From contig PWUU01000005.1 of NCBI GenBank assembly GCA_003562475.1, positions 1-60,550 on the forward strand: a DNA stretch of 60,550 bases, read 5' to 3'. The position numbers were made by a program, and so were the translations under genes. Shown piece by piece: positions 18,501 through 26,868 of this stretch (positions are counted from its first letter, which is position 1; the number at the start of each line of letters is the position of its first letter). Origin of the DNA: Dehalococcoidia bacterium. GTDB lineage: Bacteria; Chloroflexota; Dehalococcoidia; GIF9; AB-539-J10. The notes under the pieces are model-generated. The model was not told where the DNA came from. It was given only the letters and a program-made list of their open reading frames with translations, and did not search any database.

Positions 18501-19727
18501 CTGGCCGCCTATCTCAATGATATCGGCGATGGGATCGAGTTCTGCCGCTGCACGCGTCTGCGCCGTGATCTCGTTCTTGATCAAGTCAGCGCCAACAAGA
18601 CTGCCCACGAGGTAGCGACCGGAGCCGGTGATTCCAACACCGGCGATAGAGACATTGCCTGCTCCTCTGTCCAGGAGGCGACTGAAGAGCTCCTTCACCG
18701 CATGCACGGGGCGACCCGCAGTCATGAGATAGTGCTTCGTCAGCACCTGGCCTGCCGCGTCGATGATCGTAGCCTTGGTGCTGGTAGAGCCGATATCAAT
18801 GCCCAGGTAGCCAACGCACCTGTCTTCAATCACAGGTTCTGCCGGAGTTGCACCTGTCTCAATCTTCTCCAGCGGGGGCAAGTGGAAGTATTGCGTGTGT
18901 GCGTCCGGCAAGTCCAGGACTATCGCGTTCGACTGTGTGCCGACAGCGAGCAATGCGGCACCAAGCGCCTGCGTATACAGATAGTTCGCCGGAACGGTCA
19001 CGGCGGTTGGCGTCTCATTCCGGGTTGAGACGGTATCCTGCAGCGCCTTGATAATCGCGGCGTTTGCAGCAACCCCCCCAACAGCAAGGACCGGCGCAAC
19101 GAATGGGCCCTTCTTGAACGAGCTGACCATTCGCGCTACGCTCTCGCACAGAGCATAGAGCATTGGCTCCACCGAGACCCCCTTCTGCTGGAGGTGGATG
19201 AGGTCCGTTTTCGCAAATACGCTGCAGCGCGCGGCGATCCGGGGCGCGACACCCTGGTGCTGGAGTGCCAGTCTCGCAAAATCATCCATGCTGATGCCAA
19301 GACGGTATGCCTGCTGTTCGAGAAAACGGCCTGTGCCCGCAGCGCATAGTGGATTAGACTCCACTTTCCATGGCCTTCGCAGACCGTCCTCGAGCTCTAT
19401 AATGAGTGAAGACTGGCCGCCTATCTGGATGATGGTGCGGGCATCGGGATACGATTGGAGCACTCCTGAAGCGATGGCGAGTGAACTACTGTATGTCGCC
19501 CAGCCAAGTTCAGCCGGAATGGCCGAGCTCCCCGCCCCTGAGACACCCACCGCGGCGATCAACTCGGGGGAAATAGTGTCGACTAGACGCGACGTGAGCG
19601 CTCGTACCGCAGCGCGAGGACCCGTACTCACTTTCTCTACGTCATGCAGGACGGCGTTGCCGTGTTGATCGATGAGGCAAAGCTTGACGCTTACCGAGCC
19701 AACGTCAATTCCCAGATAGTGCTGCAT
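15546..19727 (-). CDS. Giant 2-hydroxyacyl-CoA dehydratase activator / DUF2229-HgdB fusion
   Basis: A 1393-residue protein with two tandem BadF/BcrA-type ASKHA ATPase domains followed by a dehydratase-subunit-like half. Domain 1 (about residues 1-260) begins HYLGIDVGSVSVKL; domain 2 (about 305-570) begins YLGIDIGSTSTKAT. Each has a cysteine in an NxxCAAGTG motif (NPLCAAGTG, NKACAAGTG), the site that bridges a [4Fe-4S] cluster in the dimeric activator HgdC. The C-terminal half carries DUF2229 and HgdB-like sequence with several cysteines. Homologues inject electrons, using ATP, into radical dehydratases or related enzymes. This fused form is widespread in anaerobes, but its substrate is unknown. 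ATG 19727 matches the domain start; TTG 19757 is an alternative. Confidence 0.9.
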   Translation of the reverse strand: MQHYLGIDVGSVSVKLCLIDQHGNAVLHDVEKVSTGPRAAVRALTSRLVDTISPELIAAVGVSGAGSSAIPAELGWATYSSSLAIASGVLQSYPDARTIIQIGGQSSLIIELEDGLRRPWKVESNPLCAAGTGRFLEQQAYRLGISMDDFARLALQHQGVAPRIAARCSVFAKTDLIHLQQKGVSVEPMLYALCESVARMVSSFKKGPFVAPVLAVGGVAANAAIIKALQDTVSTRNETPTAVTVPANYLYTQALGAALLAVGTQSNAIVLDLPDAHTQYFHLPPLEKIETGATPAEPVIEDRCVGYLGIDIGSTSTKATIIDAAGQVLTKHYLMTAGRPVHAVKELFSRLLDRGAGNVSIAGVGITGSGRYLVGSLVGADLIKNEITAQTRAAAELDPIADIIEIGGQDSKLVIKRHGIVVDYQMNKACAAGTGSFIDELAEMLGIRVTDGQFARLAFDAPFTIDLGTRCASFMAQSVAHAQQEGMPLEVITGSLAIGIAKNYLSKVVENRHLGDRVILTGAVFYNQAVVSAFRRELPDKHLMVAEHKEITGAIGAALLVKEAMADRKSSFKGFQAVIDADVALSTFTCKSCDNNCTITRMQVPGEKSTFYGSRCDRYDAAAGHSRMRTAFDDREELLFASTDGNDGTGPTVGIPGALLVYDFAPLLIAFVKALGARPVLTGRTTGDIIARSIELAYTDSCFPVKLVHGHAAQLQDADYVLFPSAIRIGRMEGPENQKYACPLIQAAPYIIRHAVELGDRLIVPTLDFSQGDEDVIQNLQDAAVKMGYRRQQGRAAAEAGLKALAEFRACQAEMGKGLLAYLRESGKLGVVIFSRSYMSQDSGANLGIAEKLAQLGVVPVPLDYLPLETVDPKQYQDRPYWAYEGKFIAAARLVSENPQLYGLAITNFGCGPNSFMLRMVYDIMGGKPLGQLEIDEHAAEAGIVTRLEAFVDTISGHARAGQVALVDPTEIYRGIGVLSRSDRTLLIPNMSPHAEIIGSAMKGYGLDAVVLAEPDARVLQYADKVTTGVECLPFRVTLGGFLQHYYENGHDSGKMTAFMASAYGPCRLGHYAGEQLRIFQDLGIDMPMLASVSNHGYRDMRIGSKYDLLMFVQDTWKGCVAIDLLQKMVWRTRPYEREAGATDRLFRHYCEAIKQRLERRRPYKDLLREATAEFQRLLDLSLPRRPLIGINGEIFLRSNDFSNAHLVRCCEDAGLEVIVSPMAEWMKYVARRNVEDAIKDRNIRRLVVNSAMEWFQQHTERSIEKLCGGFVEADPPTKHLLYYSRQWLSSKCGSEAVLSIGSGVEWMENPHFAGVISVMPHGCMPGGIVAAMSEKFSSMYQKPWINVTFDGIMESANITRVQNFAEIIRYCQQGGVSLPQQDVRSFSPIGQS

Positions 19728-19854
19728 ATGTCCGCGCCGCGATTCTACCACACTCAACCATATTTGGCTGGCTATCCGCCATAATACGTCACAGAAGCGC
19801 TCCGCGTGCTACTAAACGTGGCTTCCCAGGAAGGTGACGGAAGAATTCGCCAAA

Positions 19855-20943
19855 TCAGGGAAGATGTGCCACGTGATACGGCCCTGCGCAGGTCGGCCCG
19901 TCTGTGTAGCGAAGTGTGAGCTCCGTGAGATCCAGAATGATGGACGCAAGTGTTTGCCACTGGTCGATCCTGGGGTATTGTTCATCCGGATGCCGACAGA
20001 TGGAATCGGGATGGCTGAAGTGGTCACAGAGCGCCTCGCGGATTGTCTCTACGTTCAGTCTTCCTCTCCGTGCTGCCAGGAGCCTCCTCAGTCGCTGACT
20101 ACGGAAAACAGTGTCGGGAAGAGTGCTCTTGCCGGTGTCCCTGAAACGTAGCATTGGCGACTGGAAGTGATTGGCGTGAGTCAGGATCCCATCGTCGGGG
20201 TACAAGAATAGCAGGTCGTTCGGAAGATTCTCGACATCAATCACCTCGCCATCCTGGTGGCCTATCAGCATATTCATGCTGTTTGGGCCGACATGACTCA
20301 TGAGCATCCTGAGGGCGTTCGACATGCGGTCGGAGTTCAGTATTCCACGCAGCTTGATCAGAAAGGGAAGTCCGGGACGGAATACGTCAGCCTCGGACCG
20401 GATGTAGTTGATACACACACCCATCCCCGCAGAGTTGATGCCGCGGTGCCCAATGGTCCCCGCCTCAGCATGCATCACGATATTCGGCTTGGCTGCCTGC
20501 TCAATCTGAAGGATTACGGATGTGTGGAGAGCCTCCGCACGCCAATCCCAGTTCTGTCCGATGATAACGTGACCATTCTCCGTCACATCGGGAAGCAGGC
20601 CGAAGGACGTACACCCGCCACTGGCAACGTCCTTAAGGGTGTTGGGCAGACAGGCGAATGTCAGCTCGGTCCGTGCGTTCAGGGCAGCGATCTCGCGGAA
20701 CTCAAGTCCTGCACCCTCGGCGACCCCGTACATCTCATCGATCAGGTCAGCATCGTACTGTTCTATGAACGGTACGAAGCCCTCGACGTCGGTGAGTATT
20801 TTATCCCGGGAAACACCTCCCATGTGCTGCCAGAGGTTCATGTAGAATCGAAGATTGTCTTTGATGAGGTCCGGAACTTGTTCACCGTGTTGGCGCCCGA
20901 TCTCACGGGGTGTTCCTTTGAGCTTAAGAACCTGTACGGTCAT
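19855..20943 (-). CDS. C45-family peptidase / acyltransferase (penicillin acyltransferase-like)
   Basis: An Ntn-hydrolase of the acyl-CoA:6-aminopenicillanate acyltransferase group, which are autoprocessed amidases acting on amide-linked acyl groups. The N-terminal motif GTPREIGRQHGEQ is typical, and the autocatalytic nucleophile is the Cys in GGCTSFG, preceded by the cleavage-site glycines. The GQNWDW segment and GHRGINSAGMGV follow as in the family. The natural substrate is unknown. ATG 20943 has GAGGAGG at ideal spacing, so the frame to 20961 is not the start. A palindromic, possibly bidirectional promoter lies upstream at 21066-21098. Confidence 0.87.
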   Translation of the reverse strand: MTVQVLKLKGTPREIGRQHGEQVPDLIKDNLRFYMNLWQHMGGVSRDKILTDVEGFVPFIEQYDADLIDEMYGVAEGAGLEFREIAALNARTELTFACLPNTLKDVASGGCTSFGLLPDVTENGHVIIGQNWDWRAEALHTSVILQIEQAAKPNIVMHAEAGTIGHRGINSAGMGVCINYIRSEADVFRPGLPFLIKLRGILNSDRMSNALRMLMSHVGPNSMNMLIGHQDGEVIDVENLPNDLLFLYPDDGILTHANHFQSPMLRFRDTGKSTLPDTVFRSQRLRRLLAARRGRLNVETIREALCDHFSHPDSICRHPDEQYPRIDQWQTLASIILDLTELTLRYTDGPTCAGPYHVAHLP

Positions 20944-21065
20944 GGTATCCTCCTCACTCATGCTCCGGCATCACGCTTCCACATGCCGTGCCCGTTGGCC
21001 TGGTAGGGCCACAGAGATGCTGACATTGTACAGACTTGCACTGAGCCAGGCCAACGCATGTGAAT

Positions 21066-21098
21066 GATTGTAGCGATACGTTCGCTCCTGCTACAATC
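21066..21098. promoter_or_regulatory. Palindromic bidirectional promoter candidate
   Basis: The 9-base arms GATTGTAGC and GCTACAATC enclose 15 bases. As a result both strands read TTGTAG, 18 bases, TACAAT. One copy faces the C45 peptidase gene (minus), the other the aminotransferase gene (plus). The nested AGCGA/TCGCT could also form a hairpin. This is inferred from sequence symmetry. Confidence 0.45.
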
Positions 21099-21161
21099 TT
21101 ACTTTGTCGCCACATCCGCTGTATGTAACCACAATAGTCTCACGACCCCAACTTCATTGTG

Positions 21162-22364
21162 ATGGAGTCGCCTGAAAGGACAGCCACACGTGTGAGGATC
21201 TCACGCAGGATCGAGAGGCTATCGGCCGACTCCGCCTTTGTCGTCCTGGCGAGGGCGCAGGCTCTCGAAGCTCGTGGCTTCAACGTGGTGCATCTGGAGA
21301 TCGGGGAACCGTGCTTCGATACTCCTGCAAACATCCGTGAAGCAGGATGCCAATCGATTTTGCAAGGCCTGACGCGATACTGCAATTCCCAAGGGGTGGC
21401 GGCGCTCAGATCTGAGATAGTCAATGAGGTAGAACGAACTCGCGGGTTGCAGGTGCCGATTGAGCGCATCATTGTTGGCCCCGGTGCTAAGCCACTCATC
21501 TTCTTTGCGATTCTCGCCTTACTCGACGAGGGGGATGAAGCTGTCTACCCCGCACCTCTCTTCCCGGTGTTTCAGTCCGCCGTAGCGTTCGCGGGCGCCC
21601 GCGCCGTTCCGGTTCCCCTGCGGGAGGAACTCGATTTCCGCTTCCATATGGACGAGTTGCGAGCCCACATCACACCGCGCACCAAGCTAATCATTCTGAA
21701 TTCGCCCCATAATCCGACCGGTGGTGTGATGACGGTTGATGATGTCCGACAAGTTGCCACACTCGCGCGCGAGCGAGATCTGATGGTGCTATCGGATGAG
21801 ATCTACGACCACATGTATTACGAAGAGCCTCCCGCGAGTATCATTGCGCTTGATGGCCTGGATGAGCGCACCATCCTCGTATCCGGGTTCTCCAAGACGT
21901 ACGCTATGACAGGATGGCGCCTGGGGTACGCCGTGATGCCCGACTGGCTTGTGGAGCCGGTCGTCCGCCTCATAAACAGCAGCATATCGTGCACGCCACA
22001 GTTTGTGCAGATGGCTGGCCTCGAAGCTCTGACAGGCCCGCAGGGAGCCAGTGCCGGGATGATGCGCGCGCTCAAAGATAGACGCGACTTGATGATTCAG
22101 GGACTCAATGAGATTCCGGGAATGAGCTGTCGCACCCCCCGTGGCGCCTTCTACGCGTTTCCAAACATACGGCGTCTGGGTACGGCATCCTCTGAACTGG
22201 CCAATCTTCTGCTCGAGGAAGGCGGTGTCGCGACGCTTCCCGGAACTGCGTTCGGCCCTGAAGGCGAAGGCTACCTGCGCCTTTGCTTCTCGACCTCGGA
22301 GGAGAACATACGCGAAGCGCTTCGTCGCATTCGCCGGGTAGTATCCCGGTTGACCAGTGGCTAG
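21162..22364 (+). CDS. Class I pyridoxal-phosphate aminotransferase
   Basis: A 400-residue aspartate-aminotransferase-fold enzyme. Visible landmarks are LEIGEPCFDTP (substrate loop), NSPHNPTGG, DEIYDHMYYE (PLP ring aspartate and tyrosine), and the Schiff-base lysine in FSGFSKTYAMTGWRLGY. The C-terminal LRLCFS motif supplies the carboxylate-binding Arg. The subfamily suggests aspartate or aromatic/alanine transaminase activity, but the substrate cannot be fixed from sequence. ATG 21162 directly follows an in-frame GTG and has no clear Shine-Dalgarno sequence. It is divergent from the C45 peptidase, with the palindromic promoter between them. Confidence 0.9.
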   Translation: MESPERTATRVRISRRIERLSADSAFVVLARAQALEARGFNVVHLEIGEPCFDTPANIREAGCQSILQGLTRYCNSQGVAALRSEIVNEVERTRGLQVPIERIIVGPGAKPLIFFAILALLDEGDEAVYPAPLFPVFQSAVAFAGARAVPVPLREELDFRFHMDELRAHITPRTKLIILNSPHNPTGGVMTVDDVRQVATLARERDLMVLSDEIYDHMYYEEPPASIIALDGLDERTILVSGFSKTYAMTGWRLGYAVMPDWLVEPVVRLINSSISCTPQFVQMAGLEALTGPQGASAGMMRALKDRRDLMIQGLNEIPGMSCRTPRGAFYAFPNIRRLGTASSELANLLLEEGGVATLPGTAFGPEGEGYLRLCFSTSEENIREALRRIRRVVSRLTSG

Positions 22365-22426
22365 TCTGTCCCCGGTCCCCTCGCCTACCCGTCCAACTGA
22401 TGGTGCCAGGCGATCCGCATCATCGG

Positions 22427-23794
22427 TTACTCCGGCGAGAGGTTGCGAAACGTTGCCTGGACGAGTTCAGGTAGCGCAGGATGGATATGAAGCGCCTGCT
22501 CTATCTCGGCTACATTGCCTCCAGACGTCATGGCGTTGACCACTTCCTGTATGATGGTTGGGGCATGAGGGCCAATGATATGGAAGCCAAGAATCCTGCG
22601 CGAGTGCTTCTCCACAACAGCCTTGGCGAAACCTTCAGTCTCCATCATGGCTTCTCCCGTGGCGGTATCCATGTAGCGCGCCCTTCCGATCAGGACGTCA
22701 TGCCGCTTACGCGCTTCTTCGGAAGTGAGACCAACAGCAGCGATCTGCGGGTATGAGTACACCGCGTGTGGTGCTGCAGAGTAGTCCATTGCCACACGTT
22801 GAGTGCCGAAAGCGTTTCGCGCTGCCACAGTGGCCTCAATATTCGCGATGTGCCGGAACATGTAGCGGCCGTTGACGTCTCCGACAGCGTAGATCCCGGG
22901 TACGTTGGTTTCCATATACTCGTTGACACTCACGAACCCATCCGAGTCGGACTGAACGCCCGTTTGTGCGATCTTGAGCAGATCTGCATTTGACCTTCTC
23001 CCTGCAGCAACCACCAGTGCATCCGCAGTCACCGAGAAACGGGCGCCTGATTCTCGTTCTCTAACGTGTAGATGAAGGCCGTCACCAACCCGAGCGATTC
23101 GTTCGATTTCTGTGCCAGTCAGTACCTGCATACGCTTTCGAAGGGCATGTTTCAACAGGGCTGCAACCTCCGGTTCTTCGCCTGGCAAGAGCCGGTCAGC
23201 TGCCTCCATCAACGTCACCGAAGTCCCCATCGCTGCGAAGAAGTGAGCGTACTCCACGCCAACGTAGCCGCCCCCGAGAATCACCATACTGCGTGGTTGC
23301 TTGGTCAGGTCGAGAAGAGTATCGGTGGTGAGGAAATCGACTGCGTCCAATCCGGGTACCGACGGTAGGGATGGGCGAGATCCGGCTGCAATAAACACCT
23401 TGTCGCTGGTAATACGGGTGCCCGCGACCTCCAACTCGTACTCTCCTGCGAAGTGTCCCGTTCCTTCATAGAAGTCAAGTCCACTCAAGGCGGACAATGA
23501 TTGACGCAGGTTCCGCTGCGCATCTTCAACGCTGCGCCGCATGCGCTCCATTATCGCCTGGAAGTCGATGCGCGTTACCCGTGCCGCGATGCCCAGTCTG
23601 CTCGCCTCAGCTATCTCGACCACCCTGTCGGCAGGAAACATCAGCATCTTCGAAGGTATGCAGCCGAGATTCGGGCACGTGCCACCAAGCGGTCCCTTGT
23701 CGATCAGGGCAGTCGAGAGGCCGCGGAACACTGCCTCATATACAACAAACATCCCGGAACCAGATCCTATGACGACAGCATCATACCTCTTCAT
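22427..23794 (-). CDS. FAD-dependent NAD(P)-disulfide oxidoreductase, copy 1
   Basis: A class I pyridine nucleotide-disulfide reductase of about 455 residues: FAD-binding GSGSGM at the N-terminus, redox CxxxxC in GGTCPNLGCIPSK, NAD(P)-binding GGGYVGVEYAHFF, second FAD motif YAVGDVNGRYMF, and the dimer-interface His-Glu in HIHPALPE. It resembles mycothione reductase or dihydrolipoamide dehydrogenase-like proteins. No 2-oxoacid dehydrogenase genes are near, so the disulfide substrate is open. A paralogue lies at 42515-43879. ATG 23794 with GGTGGGGTGG upstream is preferred over the frame start at 23812. Confidence 0.9.
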   Translation of the reverse strand: MKRYDAVVIGSGSGMFVVYEAVFRGLSTALIDKGPLGGTCPNLGCIPSKMLMFPADRVVEIAEASRLGIAARVTRIDFQAIMERMRRSVEDAQRNLRQSLSALSGLDFYEGTGHFAGEYELEVAGTRITSDKVFIAAGSRPSLPSVPGLDAVDFLTTDTLLDLTKQPRSMVILGGGYVGVEYAHFFAAMGTSVTLMEAADRLLPGEEPEVAALLKHALRKRMQVLTGTEIERIARVGDGLHLHVRERESGARFSVTADALVVAAGRRSNADLLKIAQTGVQSDSDGFVSVNEYMETNVPGIYAVGDVNGRYMFRHIANIEATVAARNAFGTQRVAMDYSAAPHAVYSYPQIAAVGLTSEEARKRHDVLIGRARYMDTATGEAMMETEGFAKAVVEKHSRRILGFHIIGPHAPTIIQEVVNAMTSGGNVAEIEQALHIHPALPELVQATFRNLSPE

Positions 23795-23917
23795 TGTATT
23801 CCACCCCACCATGAATGTAGTTGGAGACCATCTTCATGTTTCCTGGCACCGGCTACGTTGCTTCAGGGCATTCCGCCGGCGCACCATCTGCCTGTTGCAT
23901 ACTACCTGGAGGGACCT

Positions 23918-25426
23918 TCACCCGTTGCCAGGCTCCTCTTCATCCGTGGAAGCTGAGTCAGTCTTCTGTTGTCTTGGCTTGAGGCGCAGCGTGCGCTTCA
24001 CAAGGTCTTTCTCGTGTTCATAGTCAATGACGCGTTGCAGCATTATCTTCTGCGCCTGGACCGGGCCAGCGCCGTGCCACGTACCAACGCCATGCATGCC
24101 GGCCGTCCAGTTCTGAAGATGCTTGTGTACCTTCATGACATTCTCTGCCGGCTCGTCACCTCCAAAGCTGTAGAATTCCTCCACGTAGGCTCTGGTCTCC
24201 GGGTTCTCAAGCTCCTTGAGCGAAGGCAGTGTCACAATGAGGCCGCCGCCAATGTCGCCGGCAAGCGCCATGACACGCCAGAACGCGTTACAAACGTTTA
24301 GTTTCGCAACGTTGCCCATGAGCTCGTCAGGCAGGAATACCCCCGAACCAGCAGGCTCCTCAGAACCGCTGTATGCGGCAGCAACACCGCAGGCACGACA
24401 TGTCTCTCTCAATGACACCATCTCGGCCAGCTGCTCATTGATGTGTGCTGCCTGCTGAAGCCCTTTGTACTCCTGGATGAGCTTCGAGCTTCCGATCATC
24501 TGGTTCATGAAGCCGACTTTGCATGTCCCACCGCATGTCATGCGGTGCGTCCTCGCGAACCGCGTGACGAACTTCCCCGAATACTCATGTTCACCGCAGT
24601 GAAACACCCTGTCCCAGGGAATCAGGACGTCTTCGAAGATGATCATTGACGTCTCGCGTTGGCCAAACAGCGGGTTCCCCAACTCCTCTATGTCGTTGGC
24701 GACTTCACGTTCGGCGGAATACGGAGTGTACTGACAGACGAAGGTGATGCCGGGAGCGTCAGGTGGAGTGGCAAATGCGACGGCGTAATCGGCCTCTCCA
24801 GCGGAGTGCGCCGATTGAGGCAGCACTACTATCTCGTGACTGGCAAATCCGCCGCTGATATTGATCTTGGCGCCACGTACTACAATGCCTTTGTCGTTCT
24901 TATCGATTATCTTCACTGAGAGATAGGGGTCGGGCCAGTTTAGCGCCCTCTTGTTCCTTTGCCCGCGTGGTTCTGTAAGCGCCCCCGCTACGGAAAGGTC
25001 GTTCTCCTGGACCCACTTGAGATACTCGAGGAATCGAGGGTGGTAAGATGTGCCAAGATCTCTGTCCATCTCCCAGGTGGTGCTCCACAGCGCGTGAAAA
25101 CAGTCAAGGCCAACACATCGGTAGATGCATGTGCCGAGATTCTCTGCGGTGAATGTACCGGCTTCAGCTTTCTTGATCAGATCGTCGAGGTTCCGGCACA
25201 CGTATGTATACCTGTTGACCGTATCATTTATGAGAGGGGAATGCACCGACATTATGTCGCGACTGGCCGGGTCGAGTGCCCACGCGTAGCTCGCCTTGTT
25301 CGCCTCAACCACCGTTCGGGTGTTGGGATTCTCCAACACGCTGGTAACACGCTTACCGTTCATGAACACGCGTGGTTTCAAGGACTTGAGGCTTTCCTCG
25401 TACTGCTCGGGTGTCTTGAGCGCCAT
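23918..25426 (-). CDS. 4-hydroxybutyryl-CoA dehydratase / 4-HPA 3-hydroxylase family protein, copy 1
   Basis: A flavoprotein of the AbfD/HpaB family. Characterised AbfD dehydrates 4-hydroxybutyryl-CoA with FAD and a [4Fe-4S] cluster bound by three Cys and one His. Here CIYRC (near residue 100) matches the C-x3-C pair. The His-Cys pair appears as HRMTCGGTC, where the final Cys is 8 rather than 7 residues after the His and an extra Cys is present. The C-terminus ends in an acidic, Ser-rich tail. Many Chloroflexota carry several paralogues with unknown substrates. ATG 25426 follows AAGGAGG; the frame upstream of it is not coding. Confidence 0.85.
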   Translation of the reverse strand: MALKTPEQYEESLKSLKPRVFMNGKRVTSVLENPNTRTVVEANKASYAWALDPASRDIMSVHSPLINDTVNRYTYVCRNLDDLIKKAEAGTFTAENLGTCIYRCVGLDCFHALWSTTWEMDRDLGTSYHPRFLEYLKWVQENDLSVAGALTEPRGQRNKRALNWPDPYLSVKIIDKNDKGIVVRGAKINISGGFASHEIVVLPQSAHSAGEADYAVAFATPPDAPGITFVCQYTPYSAEREVANDIEELGNPLFGQRETSMIIFEDVLIPWDRVFHCGEHEYSGKFVTRFARTHRMTCGGTCKVGFMNQMIGSSKLIQEYKGLQQAAHINEQLAEMVSLRETCRACGVAAAYSGSEEPAGSGVFLPDELMGNVAKLNVCNAFWRVMALAGDIGGGLIVTLPSLKELENPETRAYVEEFYSFGGDEPAENVMKVHKHLQNWTAGMHGVGTWHGAGPVQAQKIMLQRVIDYEHEKDLVKRTLRLKPRQQKTDSASTDEEEPGNG

Positions 25427-25812
25427 GATCTTCCTCCTTGGTCCAGGCCTGTGTCTGCCGGCACATGCCGACCGGCCGGCGAGTAATGTACCATACCTTG
25501 AAGTACGGACCACCATGTGCCTGGAATAGCCAGGTGTATGGATCGGCACGTGTGGGATGCTCCGCAGCTGTAACGCCGGCCGGCGGCCGATATCGTGGCT
25601 AGCATCCACCTGAAAACTGATTGCTGCGGAGGGACGAAGCATCTATACTCGCTCGAATCGATTGGAACGTCACCGCGAAATGGACGATCATAGATCGTTC
25701 ACCGCTGTTTCTTGGTGATATGGTATTTGTCGGCGCGCCCTATCGACGTCTTTTTTCGCCATGTGGTGTGTGGCAGTGGTACACTACATGGTAGTGTCGT
25801 GGAGGAGCATTG
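25427..25812. other. Divergent intergenic region with a short palindrome
   Basis: No gene is seen between the minus-strand dehydratase-like gene and the plus-strand Ig-domain gene. The notable feature is ACGATC-ATA-GATCGT at 25684-25698, a perfect 6-base inverted repeat suited to a dimeric regulator. A G/C-rich palindrome (GCCGGCCGGCGGCC) lies near 25577. Promoter elements are not convincing on either strand. Confidence 0.35.
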
Positions 25813-26868
25813 ATGTCTACGGAACCCCAGAAGAAGCCGGAAGAGCAGCAACACGCATCGAAAGGGCCGGAGAAGAAGATCGCAGTCGCGGTCGGCGTGG
25901 TAGCGGTGGCAGTGATTGTCGTGGTCGCGGGCATCAATGCCGGCTGGCTGACTGCGTCTCCGCGCGAGAATGAGGGCGCATCTCCGCCGCCGTTGCCTGC
26001 CAATGAACCTCCTGAGATCATCAGCGTTTCTGCGTCAACCGACCGCATTGGGCCGCTCACTGTGGTCTCGATCACCTGCGATGCCGTCGACCCCGATGGC
26101 GATGAGTTGATGTACACGTGGTCGTCCAGCGACGGCGATATGAAGGGTGAAGGACCTGAAGTCAAGTGGGTGGCTCCCGACTCCGAGGGGCTTCACCGTA
26201 TCTTCGTCAAAGTTGAAGACGGTCGTGGAGGAACTGCCGAAGAGTCACTTGCTCTGCGCGTCCGGGAGAACAGACCGCCTGAGATACTGACGATGCAATC
26301 ACAGGTTGACGAAGAGATTGGATGGGTGGTGCCCGGTGCCGCAGTGTATATCTGGTGTGAAGCTGAGGATCCTGATGGTGATGAGCTGACCTATCGCTGG
26401 TCTGCAAACGAGGGTGAGATCTTCGGACAGGGAAGCGCCGTCATATGGCTTGCGCCCGAGGAACTGGCTACGCACTGGGTCGTGGTGACGGTTGACGACT
26501 CGCACGGTGGTGAAGCGAAGCGGGCGATCCCCATTACCGTCAGTGAGGCCAAGCCCCCCGTCATCCATGGGTTCAACGTGAAAGCCATTAGACATAACCA
26601 GCTCAGCCCACGTGGCGTGGATCAGTGGCTAGTCTTCATGGGACGGTCGTGTGCCATTGAGGCGTTGGTTGATGACGATGATCTTGGGTACACGTACAAA
26701 TGGAGTGCCGATGGTGGCACAATCACCTCTGACGGACCCAACGCAGAGTGGCAGGCACCTGCGGGGAAGGCTAAGGTGACAATACTCCTTCAAGTCAGCG
26801 ACGCCCATGGCAACTCATCGAGCGCCAGCGTTTACATTGAAGTCACGACATGTCCTCTCTGTGTTTAG
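25813..26868 (+). CDS. Membrane-anchored Ig-like repeat protein with C-terminal Cys-x-x-Cys
   Basis: A 351-residue protein. After a polar, lysine-rich N-terminus there is one hydrophobic segment (residues about 22-45, IAVAVGVVAVAVIVVVAGI) that should anchor it with the bulk outside. Three tandem Ig/PKD/cadherin-like domains follow, two with the calcium-type motif DPDGDEL and a Trp-Ser strand (YTWSSSDG, YRWSANEG, YKWSADGG). The protein ends TTCPLCV, a Cys-x-x-Cys one residue from the end. A second protein at 34913-36325 shares the repeat type and the same tail. GGAGGAGC precedes the ATG. It may be a surface adhesion or envelope protein. Confidence 0.75.
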   Translation: MSTEPQKKPEEQQHASKGPEKKIAVAVGVVAVAVIVVVAGINAGWLTASPRENEGASPPPLPANEPPEIISVSASTDRIGPLTVVSITCDAVDPDGDELMYTWSSSDGDMKGEGPEVKWVAPDSEGLHRIFVKVEDGRGGTAEESLALRVRENRPPEILTMQSQVDEEIGWVVPGAAVYIWCEAEDPDGDELTYRWSANEGEIFGQGSAVIWLAPEELATHWVVVTVDDSHGGEAKRAIPITVSEAKPPVIHGFNVKAIRHNQLSPRGVDQWLVFMGRSCAIEALVDDDDLGYTYKWSADGGTITSDGPNAEWQAPAGKAKVTILLQVSDAHGNSSSASVYIEVTTCPLCV

